Shown one piece after another: positions 35,379 through 48,500 of a stretch of 64,000 nucleotides of DNA. Below the pieces are notes generated by a model that ran no database searches, was not told the origin of the DNA, and saw only the letters and a program-made list of their open reading frames with translations. This DNA is from Nematopogon swammerdamellus (Eukaryota; Arthropoda; Insecta; Lepidoptera; Adelidae), in the NCBI GenBank assembly GCA_946902875.1, contig OX336340.1, positions 11,795,566-11,859,565 on the forward strand, given 5' to 3'. Each line of letters starts with the position of its first letter. Position 1 is the first letter of the stretch. Position numbers and translations under genes: made by a program.

Positions 35379-36487
35379 GAGAAATAAATTTTTGAAAATT
35401 ACACTTTTTTAGTTTCGAAAAAACGAAAAATAATTCTACAATTAAAACTAAGCTACTTATTTAAATTTCACTCAGCCTTATCAAAGACCCTTTCGAATAT
35501 CCACATTTGAAAAGTTATTCGAGGCTGTGAAAGTTTACAGAAATCAAATTATATATTTTTTAAATTTTTTTTTTTTTTTTTTTTTTCCTAGATTCCGCAG
35601 TAGTAGGCGGAGATATTTATACCGAAAATAGTTCACTATTTCCTCTGTCCGTTAAAAAAAAACCGACGCCTAATTCCATGGGTTTAAGAAGTTATGCTCA
35701 TTTTAGTGCAATTATCAAGTTTCGGGCAATAGGGTTGGCACTTTACAAAATCTTTTATTTTTCCGCAAAATGATGATATGGCCCCAGCAGTGGATGTATA
35801 TGGACTGGTCAGTTAGTCAGTCAGTGTGTATGTGTTCACTGCTGGACATACGCCTCCCCAATTTTAAACATAGTAGCCGACATGAAATGAAGGGAAACAC
35901 TGACATGGCATGCATACCTAGTTCTCCCGGTGTTATGGGCTGACATCACGGATGCTGTAGTGTAGGTGATTTACCGAGCCGTGTCAGTTTCCATAAAAAA
36001 AAAAAACAAAAACAAAAACCAAAACAAGCTAATTATTATTAAAAGAAATCACGAAACAATACAATAAAATTAATCAAATGTCAAAAATAAATAAATAAAA
36101 AATGGGAAAATTTTTATTCATTCTAGTAACAACCCTAGCCCATAGCGAATAACTCCTGTAACTTCTTAATCCCATGGAATTAGGCGTCGGTTTTTTTTTA
36201 ACGGACAGAGGAAACAGTGAACTATTTTCGGTATAAATATCTCCGCCTACTACTATGGGATCTAGGAGAAAAAAAATAAAATAAAAAAAATAAAAAATTA
36301 ATATAATTCGATTTCTGTAAACTTTCTAAGCCTCGAATAACTTTTCAAATGTGGTTATTCGAAAGGGTCTTTGATAAGGCTGAGTGAAATTTAAATAAGT
36401 AGCTTAGTTTTAATTGTAGAATTATTTTTCGTTTTTCCGAAACTAAAAAAGTGTAATTTTCAAAAAATTATTTCTCCTAAACTAAAA
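35379..36487. repeat. Long palindrome (family D) with ~370-bp arms
   Basis: 35379-35745 is repeated in reverse complement at 36125-36487. Landmarks are AGTAGTAGGCGGAGATATTT, GTTCACTATTTCCTCTGTCC and CGACGCCTAATTCCATGG, each seen once per arm. The loop contains a SINE-1 fragment (35868-36003). The right arm runs directly into sequence shared with the THAP-3 element (36480-36605). Confidence 0.85.
35868..36003 (+). mobile_element. SINE family 1, 3' fragment in the palindrome loop
   Basis: Contains TAGCCGACATGAAATGAAGG, GTTATGGGCTGACATCACGG and GTGTCAGTTTCCAT followed by an A-run. Confidence 0.75.
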
Positions 36488-36611
36488 GTCGCAGAGGCGG
36501 GGGAGTTTTACTCTAGCAATTTAAATAACTAAATCTATTAATTTCTGGAATAAAAAGAACGTGTCCGATTTTAAGGTCATATTTGACACTGTGCAATGTT
36601 ATGATAATTTC

Positions 36612-37479
36612 AACTTGCTAATGAGGGTCTGATGATGGAGACAGGAGGTGGACAGTGGAACTCTTCAACCGTTACTAGTAACCCCCTCGAGTTTGGGTTC
36701 ATTTGGTTGGTTCGGTCGAGTGCTCCATACTTCCACCAATACACTTGGTGACGAGGGTCTGATGATGGAATCAGGAGGTGGGTAGTGGAACTCTTCAACC
36801 TTTACTAGTAACCCCCTCGATTTTGGGCTCATTTGGATGGTTTGGACGAGTGTCCCATACTTCTACTAATACACTTGGTGACGAGGGTCTGATGAAGGAA
36901 TCAGGAGGTGGGTAGTGGAACTCTTCAACCGTTACTAGTAACCCCTCGAGTTTGAACTCATTTGGTGGGTTTGGACGAGTGTCCCATACTTCTATCAATA
37001 CACTTGGTGACGAGGGTCTGATGATGAGTTATTAGGTTGACAGTAGAACTCTTCAACCGTTTCTAATAACCCCTCGAGTTTGGGCTCATTTGGTTGGTTT
37101 GGACGAGTGTCCCATACTTCTATTAATATACTTGGGGACGAGGGTCTGATGATGGAATCAGGAGGTGGGTAGTGGAACTCTTCAACCGTTACTAGTAACT
37201 TCCTCGAGTTTGGGCCCATTTGGTTGGTTCGGACGAGTGCTCCATACTTCCACCAATACACTTGGTGACGACGGTCTGATGGTGCCAGGAGACTGACAGT
37301 GGAACTCTTCAACCGTTACTAGTAACCCCTTCGTCTAATCAAATGAGCCCAAACTCGAGGGGGTTACTACTAGTAACGGTTGAAGAGTTCCACTGTCCAC
37401 GTCCTGACTACATCATCAGACCCTCGTCACCAAGTGTATTGGTGGAAGTATGGGACACTCGCCCAAACCCACCAAATGA
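36612..37479. repeat. ~130-bp tandem repeat: six units plus one inverted unit
   Basis: GAGGGTCTGATGATGG-type starts occur at 36623, 36753, 36883, 37012, 37140 and 37270 (spacing 128-130). From about 37335 the unit appears once in reverse complement (CATCATCAGACCCTCGTCACC at about 37413). Each unit contains TTCAACCGTTACTAGTAACC. It lies inside the THAP-3 copy on this side. Confidence 0.92.
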
Positions 37480-37622
37480 GTACCAACCCGGGCTGGTTAA
37501 GCCCTACCACCTACCTAGTAATATAAGAAGGGAGTCATATCCCTTAGACGCCTTTTACGACATACACGGCGAGAGATGCAGTGGGGCTATTTTTTTAAAG
37601 TACCGGCCCCACACGGTACATC
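37478..37622 (-). mobile_element. GTGTGGGGCCGG-headed repeat fragment
   Basis: The reverse complement has the same head as 34560 and 50168. It cuts the THAP exon at 37623. Confidence 0.7.
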
Positions 37623-37684
37623 AGTTTCTCTGGCGTTTTGATAGACGTATTTGTACATTTCGGCACAATGCAATATTTATACTA
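37623..37684 (-). pseudogene. THAP-3 first-exon fragment, copy 2
   Basis: The minus strand encodes YKYCIVPKCTNTSIKTPEKL, identical in protein to 29132-29191. The start codon is changed (ATA in place of ATG) and the exon is truncated after the Leu by the repeat at 37478-37622. Confidence 0.7.
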
Positions 37685-37689
37685 TTTAA

Positions 37690-37900
37690 ACCGGCCAAGT
37701 GCGAGTCGAACTCGCTTGGTTTCTTCTATGGGAACCCCCGTGAATATTTTACTTTTTCTTATTTTTATTATTAGTTGTTATATCGGCCATAATAACACAT
37801 ATTCTGTGAAAATTTCAACGGGCTATCTATTACGGTTCAAGAGAAAAGATATGACATTCTTATGCCATAAGGAACAACGTGGATATAACTTCTATTGAAT
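37690..37900 (+). repeat. Widespread insect dispersed repeat
   Basis: Contains AACCGGCCAAGTGCGAGTCG, GGGAACCCCCGTG, TTGTTATATCGGCCATAATA and CTGTGAAAATTTCAACGGGC; same family as 32440-32695. Confidence 0.7.
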
Positions 37901-38093
37901 TTGCTGTTACTTTACTGATCCTCATTAACACTTTTTTCCTAACCATTTTACTAATAGATAATTCAACAAAGGTTTAACACATTTTTAAAATATCAGCAGG
38001 AATTTGGGACTAACTGTCTCAACTAACTCTGGAATTTTGGACTAACTGGATGTAAGATGGCCGCATAGCAGCCTCGGCTGTGTTCTCCTCTAG

Positions 38094-38215
38094 TCCAGTA
38101 TAGCCAGCAATCCAGGGAAGTCTCCGGTATGGCACCTACCTTCTCGGAGGTGATATTGGCTGGTCGGAGCATGCGCTTTGGCCCCTCCGACTCAGCCACC
38201 AACTACTTATACGGA
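38094..38215 (+). mobile_element. SINE family 2 fragment
   Basis: CCAGTATAGCCAGCAATCC, GGGAAGTCTCCGGTATGGC and GGTGATATTGGCTGGTCGG match the copy at 7731-7852. Confidence 0.6.
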
Positions 38216-38277
38216 ATTAAGGTTATCATAGATCTCAAAAGGTTGCAGGAATAGCCAAGTTCAATGCACATATACTA

Positions 38278-38381
38278 CCCGGCACGTAACTTGGCCTCTG
38301 TGCGATAGGGACGGCGTTATACGCATGCGATCGTTGGTATAACGCTGTCCCGCTCGCACAGAGGCCAAGTTACGTGCCGGG
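38278..38381. repeat. Hairpin MITE with ~48-bp arms
   Basis: CCCGGCACGTAACTTGGCCT and GGACGGCGTTATAC on the left recur as complements on the right, with a loop of about 10 bases. It lies just 3' of the zinc-finger gene's last exon. Confidence 0.85.
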
Positions 38382-38470
38382 GCGTATACTCTATTACCAA
38401 ATAATAATAAAAAATAGCATAGCATACATAGAGTTACGTAGCATGCATTGTTACATAGATAGAGTTAGGC

Positions 38471-38740
38471 TCAACAGTTGAACAGGGTCTTGAACTGCGA
38501 TGCGTCGATCATGTATTTGTAACCGCAAATGGCCTGTGCACTTGTATCCTGCATGGGGGCTATACTCTGCACAGCGTTGGCGTTGCGCTGGATCTCGAGC
38601 ACTGCCATCACCGCCTCCCGCTCCTGGCGCAATACTTCCTCGTTCATCACGCGAATGTTTCTCTTCTTCATGAAGACGCCATGCTTTTTTAAACAGTGCC
38701 GGTTGTAGTCCGTCTTGTAACTGTATGGCTGCGAACACAG
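38471..38740 (-). CDS. ZAD-C2H2 gene exon 9 (last finger and C-terminal tail)
   Basis: LCSQPYSYKTDYNRHCLKKH completes finger 6. A ~66-residue tail rich in Glu/Arg/Ala follows, ending in FKTLFNC and TGA at 38471-38473. The acceptor is TTTTTATAG. Confidence 0.88.
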   Translation of the reverse strand: MCSQPYSYKTDYNRHCLKKHGVFMKKRNIRVMNEEVLRQEREAVMAVLEIQRNANAVQSIAPMQDTSAQAICGYKYMIDASQFKTLFNC

Positions 38741-41700
38741 CTATAAAAATTGTTTTGTTATTTTCATTGTATGTAGATATTTTTTTCATTGGAGTGTCGC
38801 GAGGCAACCTGCCGGCACTCTTGGGGCAGGAAAGATCGAAATGCCCAAGCTCATTCATTCTCCTGCGCACTTATTCGGGCTCCAAAACGGAGACAAAAAG
38901 TTAAGGGCATCATGCCCCTTTCAAGCAGTGTTCCCAAATAAGGCGATGGGAAAGTTATGATATGTAGGTACCTAGCCTTCATAAGCAGAGATATACGAGC
39001 TTAACGAATCCGCTCCCGCCGAATATCAATTTCGGAAATTTTAGTACACATAAAACAACAGTCTACAATATTCCACAATCATTTACCATTACTATATGAT
39101 ATTCTTTTATTATAGGAGTACCTAGTCCATTACTAGTATTCAGTAGATTCTGCAATCCTAGTAAAAATAATTTTAAAAGTTGAGGCGATTTTTAAAAACG
39201 GGCTGTTGTACACGAGAGAAGTCAGAATTCTCATTGGAAATTATTTATAACCATTATCATTAAAATTTAAACTACTATAAATTCAGTTGTTAATTTTCCT
39301 GTCATTATGTTGAAGGTTATGTTGCCTATTACCAAAAATCTTTGAGAGCCACAGCTCTGTAATAGAAAGAATTCTAAATAGTTATGTGGCCAATACTATG
39401 CAATCCCTCGGACCAAAATTTTACTATTGCAAAACTTTTAGGCCAATTTCAAATTTTACTGGGCAAATTTGGCCGAAGTTTGAAGGACCGGCGAAGCCTG
39501 GTACGACCTGCTCTGACCTATCATCTGCTCATGTCTGCCTCTTGGACTGATGTTTAGATTTCTTATAAAAACAAAGAAAATCGATGAGGCAGACATTACA
39601 CCCTCTGAAGCTCACGCCAAACATCAAGTAAAAAATTCGCAGCTTAAAATTTGTGAGCTAAATGTCTGCCAAATTATTTTCGCATTTAGGGGTCATCATG
39701 AATCGAATGGACGGAACTAGAACCATAACTCAATAGAGCTTTTTTCTTACATTTTTACAAATAGTCCCGTGATGTCTGCCTCATGGATTTTCTTCATTTT
39801 CAGGATGATTTTGTGCATCAGCCCCAGAAGTAGATTTGAGCAAATTATTTAGTGCCTTGTTTTTTTTTACAAATTTGAAGCGCTGTTATGCAAAAACGCA
39901 ACGACATAGGACCTTAATTGACTGGACCAAATTGATTTGTATTGATCTAAACTTTGATCCCTATCGATATGAAACATGAGCAAATTGTATACCGAAATTT
40001 TCGCCAGCTCACTAGCTAAGTATTAGAGGACACAAATAACTCACCTCACATTTGTAGGGCCGTTCGCCCGTGTGGATCCGCATGTGATGCTTCAGTTGAT
40101 CATTCGCAAAGAAAGACATGTTGCACAGTTCACACTTTATGGTCTTATTTGCTGAACTGTGCCTGATTACATGCTTTCTAAGCCCCTTTTTCTGCAACAA
40201 CCATTACAGGAGTAACCGTAACAGAAAGTCTATTTAAACAGGAACACGATGTTGCATATTAGAACAAGTTCTAAATGTGAAATGTTTAATCATTCTTACA
40301 GTTTTGAATCCTTTATTGCAGATGCTGCACACTTCATCCCTGACTAGTTTATGGCACGCCAGGTGACTGAAACATTTTGTAATGAGTTACATTGATTGCA
40401 CATGTTGGTTTACAGTAGTACCTACCATTTGAGGAAATTATAAAGAGGCGCGGTCTCATACAACATACGGCATGAAAGGAGGATGCAACCAAAACGTCCT
40501 CACCAACCAATAATAACCGGACATAGTTATGTCGTTGGAAAGCTCTTTTCATGAATGTCATTTGTTACTATGGCGGTCAGTCTCAAATCACTGTGGGAAA
40601 AAGCTAAAACCTATTTCTATTCAATATTTTTCTGCAGTTGAATGATTTAAATTATTTTTTACATACAATGACAATTTTTTTTTCCCACATGATTTGAGAC
40701 TGACCGCTGAGTAACAAATGACAGTCATGAAAAGAGCTTTCCAATGACATATATCTAATTCATAAGTCTGTATTTTGTGGCGAGCCCAAGTAACTGACTT
40801 GGCCTCGCTAGCGTCGAGCATTATTCATATGAGCTGAGCAGTGGGGTCAAAAGTGAACACAGTTCCAAAATAAAACCTACCAATTCGCTTAGCTTTCACG
40901 TGATTTACTCGAAAACTACTCGAACGATTTACATAGATTTTCACAGACTTTACTGCATGCGCAGCCGCAGGCACAGCTAGTATTTTCATAAAATAGGAAT
41001 GAATGTATGCATATGTAGTATGTGAGTCGATAATAAGCCGGTTTAGGTTTTAGGTGCTTAGAATGAGCTACACTAAGATATATATTATGGACCAAGTGAT
41101 AAATGAGGGCATTATTTACAATGCCCGGGCATTAATGTCGAGTCAAATCGGGCGATGTAATTAATAATTATTTAAACCTGATTAATTAATCAGTGTCTGG
41201 TCATCATTATAAATATTGCTACGTGATTGTTGGGCAATTTGATAATTTCTGTTACTTAATTTAAATTTAATTACAGTTAGCACAACTCACGACTTCGGCC
41301 GATGAGATGTTCCTTCACAAATGTGCATAATTTATATCAAAATATTGTTTTTCATATATTTCTGGTTGCATGTTTTTTTTTATGGAAACTGACACGGTTG
41401 GCTACATCACCTACAATATGTCAGCCCATAACACCAGGTGAACTAGGTAGGTGCCATGTCAGTGCTTCCCTCGCTTCAGTCGAGCGATCACCCATCCAAG
41501 TACTGACCGCGTCCAGCGTTGCTTGTGTGTCCCGCCGGACATCGCCTAGCTTGTTCGCTTCTCTGACAGCAGTTCGAGCTCAAGTCAACTTTTCTTAAAC
41601 ATCTTTTTATTATTCTGCCCAATAGGTGAAAGACATGATTCATAATGCCCGGTCAATTTGATTATTTCAATATTTATTGTCATATTGCCCTCTCATATTG

Positions 41701-44700
41701 GGCATTTTTCATACGGCCCGGGCATTATAAATAATGTACTATTAATCACTTGGTCCACGACATATACCTATATCTTCATAAAATGATACAAGATTTGTAT
41801 ACAAGATATATAGGCATATGTCTTCTTTCTCCCCCTTTGTCTCGCCACTTGTACGCTTAGGAAACCATATTAACCTAATTAAGAACTTATTATAACAAAT
41901 CAACTTTTAAGTTACGTTATCAGGCCATGTTTCTTGTAGAATCTTGCACTGCACACATTGCAGACAAAATTTCTTATCCCCGTGTGAATGACTGCATGTG
42001 ATCGAAGTTGAGCTTCTACGAAATATGCTTTTGGGCATTCAGTGCACTTATATTTTCTTTCTCCTGCAAAAAAATACAAACATTGTGAATAGATAAAAAC
42101 TTTGAATAACAAGCCAAGGGCAGATTTTTTATGGGAGTTTAGATGGGAGTTTTTTCACATCAATCCCCTACAGAGTTGGGACTCTCTCACGCACACAATG
42201 GAAGGAGACATGTTGGGACACTAACTGACATTGAAAAAAAATCTGTTGAAAAAAATAATTTTGCAATATTTATTTAGGTTTTTGTTTGTAAGTTTTGCCA
42301 TAATCAGTTTGTTAATAAATTATTAATGCATTAAGAATCTAAAACTTCCTTGCTTTTTCCATCTATATAAAAAAAGTTCAAATAAAACAAAAAAAAAAAC
42401 AATCTGCAGAAAAAAAAAATTATGTCTTCCATGTTGGACAAAGTTTTTGTGAGTCTTCCACATTCTTGTGACACATAAAAAAATTGGAAGAGATTTTTAG
42501 ATCTTATTCAATGAGGAATCCCATGATGGAAAGCAAATTCGGTCGAACAGTTACATCCTGTATAGATTATATATAATATTATAAACATACCTATGTGTGT
42601 CCGCAAGTGTTGTTTAAGACTTTTGGTAATTATACCACAATATGGGCACACCCTTTCATGTACTTTCACTTTTCTACTTGTTTTGGGTTTTGGTGGAGCC
42701 ATGGTTTTCATTACAGAAACGTCTTCAAGAACTATTGGTTTTACTTTCTTAATGTGTATTGCTTCTGTAGATTTTTTGTTGTTAGCTTTAGATCCACTCA
42801 GCATACCTTAAATGCCAAAAAAATCATAGTCAATAATATAACCTATATACACCTACACATAATAGAACTAACCCCGTTTCAGTTGGGTCCAACCAAATTA
42901 AAGCTATCTACTTAAGGTGAGACCGTACTGCTGGCACGGCACTGCCTGCTGCAGTGGAGCAAGTGCGGCACGGCGCGGCAGCAATATTCCTCATGTGAAA
43001 TTGTATAAACACACCAGACAGCAGTAGTGGCGCGGCAAGAACTTTGTGCCGCACGTTTCCGTTGCTGTCAGTACGGTCTCTTCTCTAATATAAATCGCAT
43101 GTCGCGAGCCGAAACGTAACACATGCTGGAGAACTATACAGAGCAGTGGCGTGCACAGACATTCGAGACTGGGTAGGCAGGCAGCCATGAAAATTCAAAA
43201 TATATAAGGTCTTTCAATGGTAGGTAACGATACGCTAAGGGGTGTATGTGTATTAGATACTGATCACGTTCCCATTCCCATACCAATTATTTTTTTACGA
43301 TATAAAAAACGTACTTATTAAGGTGAAATACGCGCACTTCACGTATTAAATGTGAGGAGTGAGTAGGCTTTTTATATCGTAAAAAAAAATTTGCATGGGA
43401 ACGTGATCAGTATCTGATACACATACCTACGTACACCCCTTAGCGTATCGTTACCTACTAATGAAAGACCTAAACAAGTTTAATTGTATTCCTCTTTCTT
43501 CACCCTTCCATTATCAGCCCGGTTTTCATCTCTCACATCTTTATATATCCACATGAAATGTTCCAGCAGATTTTTTTTAATGCCACCGCAGACATCCAAT
43601 AAATGATTTAATTTAAATTACACATGTCATAAATACAGATGCAGGGTGGCTTTGAAAAAAGTATTTTTGTGTCATTTAAACAGAATAAATCTACAAATAC
43701 AGTGCCGTAGATAGACTTAAATATCACAAGAAAAAACAGAAAAAGATTAAATAGAAATAATTAGAGTGGAGGAGAGGTACCTACTTTTCTTAGAAATCAA
43801 TGAGCATATCCTTTTGTAAATATAGTGCAAACACTTCTTTCTTATAAAGTGTACCAGACAAGTACCCGGCCAACCGACGACGCGCGCGCGCGGGAACGAT
43901 GATAGACCAGCTACACCTACGTTACGAGGCATTGTTGTGGTGTTAGTGAAAAGCAAGCCTACCCTAGCCTAGTAAATCGCGCATCGAATCACGCATACAC
44001 ACGCACAATTCGTAGCGTAGCGTAGCGTATATGACGCAGGATTTGAGTAATAGTGTGAGTGACCACCAGGCAGTCATGTTGTGTACTTATCCCGCGCGAC
44101 GGGCGGGGCGCTGCGTCCGCGCGAGCGGCCGCGCCGAGAGGGAGGAGCGCGCGGCAAATTTTAAATCATTAGTTTTTTCGTGAAGCCGAGTAGTTCTATT
44201 CTATACGTTTTAATTTGATTGTTTGGTTGGGTGGAATTCGGACTTCAGTCAGGGTAGGCAGTGCTTTTCTGCCTTTATGGGATGCACGCCCCTGATACAG
44301 AGTACCTAGATTTACACCCTCCTCTACTGCCAATGGGCTCGTATATGTTCGGTGAAGCTATCACAAGCTCAGTTCAACACCTTCCTTCTAATGATTAAAA
44401 TTAACTTTATAGGTAAAACAATGCCATTCAAACCTTTAAGTTTATTTTTTCTTTTGCCAATGGTTTCCTCTGAGGATTTTTTTGTAGAAGTGATTTTAGC
44501 TCCCGGCGGAAGGTAATCGTCGTCGTTGCGATCGTCCATCCAATCATCACAATACCAGTTCTGGAACATGAATCCTTTTTTATGGAACCTGACATGGATG
44601 GCTACCTAGATCATTTGCTACACCCGTGACGGTAGCACATTACACCTAGTTCCGATAGGAACTAGCTTTGGAAGCTTATTGCCTAATCATTATTTAAGTT

Positions 44701-45483
44701 TGTATTGAGTTCTTTGTTTCATTCAGTTCAATCGGCCCAGAGTCAAATGTTTACTGTTTTTGGAAATTGTGTTTGAGATCATCCGGGTAGAAACAAAACA
44801 TTCACTTAAAACCGGTCAGAAACTTGAAGACAATGAACGTAAAATAACATTATAATTACCTCTTCCCCTTCATCATCATCATTTATCTCTGGAACCTCAA
44901 CATTAACAGCAACATTATCACCTTTAGCAGTTATAGGCTCATTTTCGATTTTGATGAGCTTCTTAATCATTGTATTGTTGTAAAATACTTTATCGTTTCC
45001 CTTCTTGAAATCAAAATTAATGTCCTTTACATCTTCCTTACAGTCTTTAGACAAAGTATTTTCAAGTTTACAACAATCTATTTCAACTTTTATTTCGTTT
45101 ACATCATCGAAATGTATTTTTCTTGTTATTGGATTGACAATGTCATTACTGCGGAGAGCCTTATTTGATCTGTAAGAAAACGCACAATAAATTTGTTAAG
45201 GCTCATCACTGCGTCACCAACTCCACACTTCCTGTGTCTTTGTGTGTGTCACACACTCTGGTGTCTTTTCGTCCGTTCGTCTGTCATATAAGCTTACAGA
45301 GCCAAAAGGTACACATAAGCTAGCGACTTTGCCATAGTTACAGCCAAGCGCGTGCCCAGACCTTAATTTTGGGGGGGGTCACCAAATAAATTTTTAATGA
45401 GGCTGTGGAAAATAATAAAAAGGTATAAATTCATTATCTGTACCGCTGCGCGCGGGTGTAGCCCGCAAGGCTAGGGAAGGGGG

Positions 45484-45517
<34 letters not shown>

Positions 45518-48500
45518 GCACGGTACGGTACGAGTCCTTCATCGCAGGGAGAGTTTTGCTGCAGCTGTGACGGACGGCACTATGCGAGTTTTCTCCCCAA
45601 ACATTTGTGGGTTCGCTTAGTCTGTATTACAGATACTATCACGGACGCTGCTCTGTGGAACTAGCATCCCTTTTTCCCTGCCACTGGGTGTAGCAACAGT
45701 CCGCAAATCTGCTGGCATGGCACCTAACTGAGCGTGGTTTCGCGAGGAGAGGTGATTTCGGCTCTGTCGACTGCACCATTGGTATCTCGGCACAGCCACC
45801 CATGCTGGTTTACATAAAAAAAAACAGATTACAGAAGATGCGCGACGCATCTTCTTTAATTTAACCATAACCTAATGTTGAGGCGGTGCATGTCGTTTTT
45901 GTTAAACTCCCATAGTGCAATTTGGCTGCAGCTGCGTCAAAGCTCTCCTGCGATGAAGAAATCGTGTGCACGGTGGTCGGACGGTGCGGCGGCAGCGCAC
46001 GAGTGTTCTCGCTTCTCGTTCACTCATGCATCGCACGAAAACAACCAGATCGAGTGTAAAGTTCATTATTGCTTTGCAGCTGCGCGCATTTGCGTGGGCG
46101 AGCGTGTAGGCATGTTTCGCGCGGCTGACGAATTTCTACTGAAACACCGCCGGCGCGGCGGTGCACGGTAGGTAGTTAGCGCGCGCAAGTACATAGAGTG
46201 CGTGAGGCCTGCTCGGGCTGCCTTTGGGGGGGGTCATGACCCCCATGACCCCCCCCCTGTGCACGCGCTTGGTTACAGCTTGTTATAGGTTTGGATATGG
46301 AGGAATAATAATAAATTTAACCTCATGTAGTGGGATGTCTAATGAAAGCTATGATGATGATATGAAATATCCATTGAATTATTATTATTATATACTTCTT
46401 TATTTCACATTTAAAAATTGTATATTAATTTTACATATATTATTATTATGTTAAATTGGTTTATATAGTGAAAATTGCTTGTCCTGCCACATTTATTCTT
46501 AAAACTCAAAAAACCTAGCAAGTGCATGATAACGTCAACATGATGAAAAAGTGTAGGCAAAAAAAAAGTTAAAGTTTAGTATATTGCAGAATAGGGGTTC
46601 AAACAGGTTTTGATAAAATTTAAAGATTTAATTCCACTGAGTGAGGTGTCTACCAAATATATTTCTCAATTTATTATTAACAAAAGCAGGGCACTTACAC
46701 TCTATGTACTTACGCGCGCTATTTGCCTACCGGCCGCCGGGCCCTGGACGACCCATAATTCAGAGGGTTGCCGACAGCCACGCGGCGGACACGTGCACGC
46801 TTACGTTACTGCTTAGGACGGACATCATACTTCGTAATTAATAAGTAATTGCTTCCGGGAATAAGTATGGCTACGCTTAGCAGTATTTTTTCTTTCTATA
46901 CCAAATATAATTCGAAGAAACTATACGGAAAACTAACTTATTGCGCGACGCCCGACTCGCCTAGACCTCTTTTTTTTTTTAATAATGCCTATTATAATAC
47001 TTACTCTTCCACCAATATTTTAAATTCATAAGCTTCCTGTGCCTTGCTGCGACATGTTAAACATATTTTATCTGAATAACCATCATTTGGCTGGATCTGC
47101 AAGCAGAGGAAATAGGTGCACTTAGAGCTCTGAGACAGATAGGAAAGGGAAGAAAAAAGGAAGAGAAAATGGAAAGAATAGAAACAATTTTAATGAGAAT
47201 TTATCACAAACTAAGAATTTCATGTTAAAATGTTAGTTAAAATCAAAGTTGCTTAGTTGGTGAAAACTGTGAAAAAAAAATCACATTCAAATAACGCATC
47301 AGTTAGAATCTTTCATAGGAGTGCCCTAGCAGTCACTCGTATGAAGTCAAATTTTATAATGATTTCAATTCAATATTCCATACATGTGAGGGAGACATTT
47401 AGACAGTGCGCGATAGGTGAGATAACATATCTGTATGAGAAATTACATGCTACGCGCATCTTATTTTTACTTTTTACACATAGTGAGACACAAGAGTTGT
47501 TACCCGACTATTTTTAGTAGGTCTAGGTGCACAAATTGCAGCGTTTAATTTTTACTTTACATAGGTACATGCCATTTAGATGACATTCTACATATTGCAG
47601 CTTCGTTGCAATTGTTCGTTTGGAATAGTTTTTGCCCTAGAAAACTTAAAGATCATTTTTTATTCTTATATTCTATATTCATCTAAATACTTTAAGTCTA
47701 CCATGGATCTTCATATGGTTGGTGTTTGGATTACCATGGTTGGAATTCGCGGTCACTACCGACATTTCGGATTGGCGGGTGCAGTCCATCTTTAGGGCGA
47801 GTGCCTGGCTGCGGTTGGGCCCCTGGTTGACAGAACACTGCCTATCAAACGTGAGCGGCTGCGAAGATTGTAGTTGCAGCTGTGGGTAGGCACCAATTCG
47901 GCTTGGGCTGCGTTCCGCACCTCCGCCGGGGAGCAGAATGTACTGACGGTGTCTTCCTGCTGCTGCTGGTGCACACTGCCAGACCTGCCGCTCTTCAGGG
48001 GGGCGAGCACGAGATTCCATACCGGAGACAGCCTGTAGGAGTCTTCTCTGTTGAAGTTGGCATGCTTCGAGATTTCGATGGAATCACTGATGATGCGTGG
48101 AAAGAGTAGTTTTTCACTGGCCAAATTGTTCACCTGATCGAATTTTATCCAGTGCTGCATTCCGGAGTCGACACGCTCAACTATGGCAGACTGACTTGGT
48201 TTTATCCATGTTCTTGACTGCTCTGATGTGTTCGGAAATCCGTTCTGTGATGCTGCGATTTGTTTCGCCGATGTACGATGTGCGAGCCCGACCGCAGCCA
48301 GGCACTCGCCCTGAAGATGGAGTGCACGCGCCAGTCCGAAACGTCAGCCATAGTGACCGCGAATTCCAACCATGGTAAGCCAAACACCAACCATATACTT
48401 TATTCATAATTCGCATGGTAGTACACTACGCTAGAATTTTGTTTTCCTATTTCCTATTTTGAGTAAAGTTAAAGTTTCCTATTTTGTTTTTACAATCCGG

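Larger units (their letters stand above)
45345..46271. mobile_element. hAT-like element in an intron, with poly-G tract
   Basis: Ends CAAGCGCGTGCCCAGACC and the near-complement (TGTGCACGCGCTTG). Exact 8-bp flanks GTTACAGC at 45337-45344 and 46272-46279. Subterminal G-runs occur at both ends. Contains a 38-bp G tract, a SINE-2 copy and part of the 14236-type SINE. No transposase. Confidence 0.85.

Noticed and set aside
37343..37774. 143-codon plus-strand frame
   Set aside because: It spans an inverted minisatellite unit, a SINE-like fragment, the reversed THAP exon and another repeat, so it cannot be one protein.
38451..38870. 139-codon minus-strand frame over the last zinc-finger exon
   Set aside because: It is the wrong frame; the zinc ligands and the spliced frame run through 38471-38740 in another phase.
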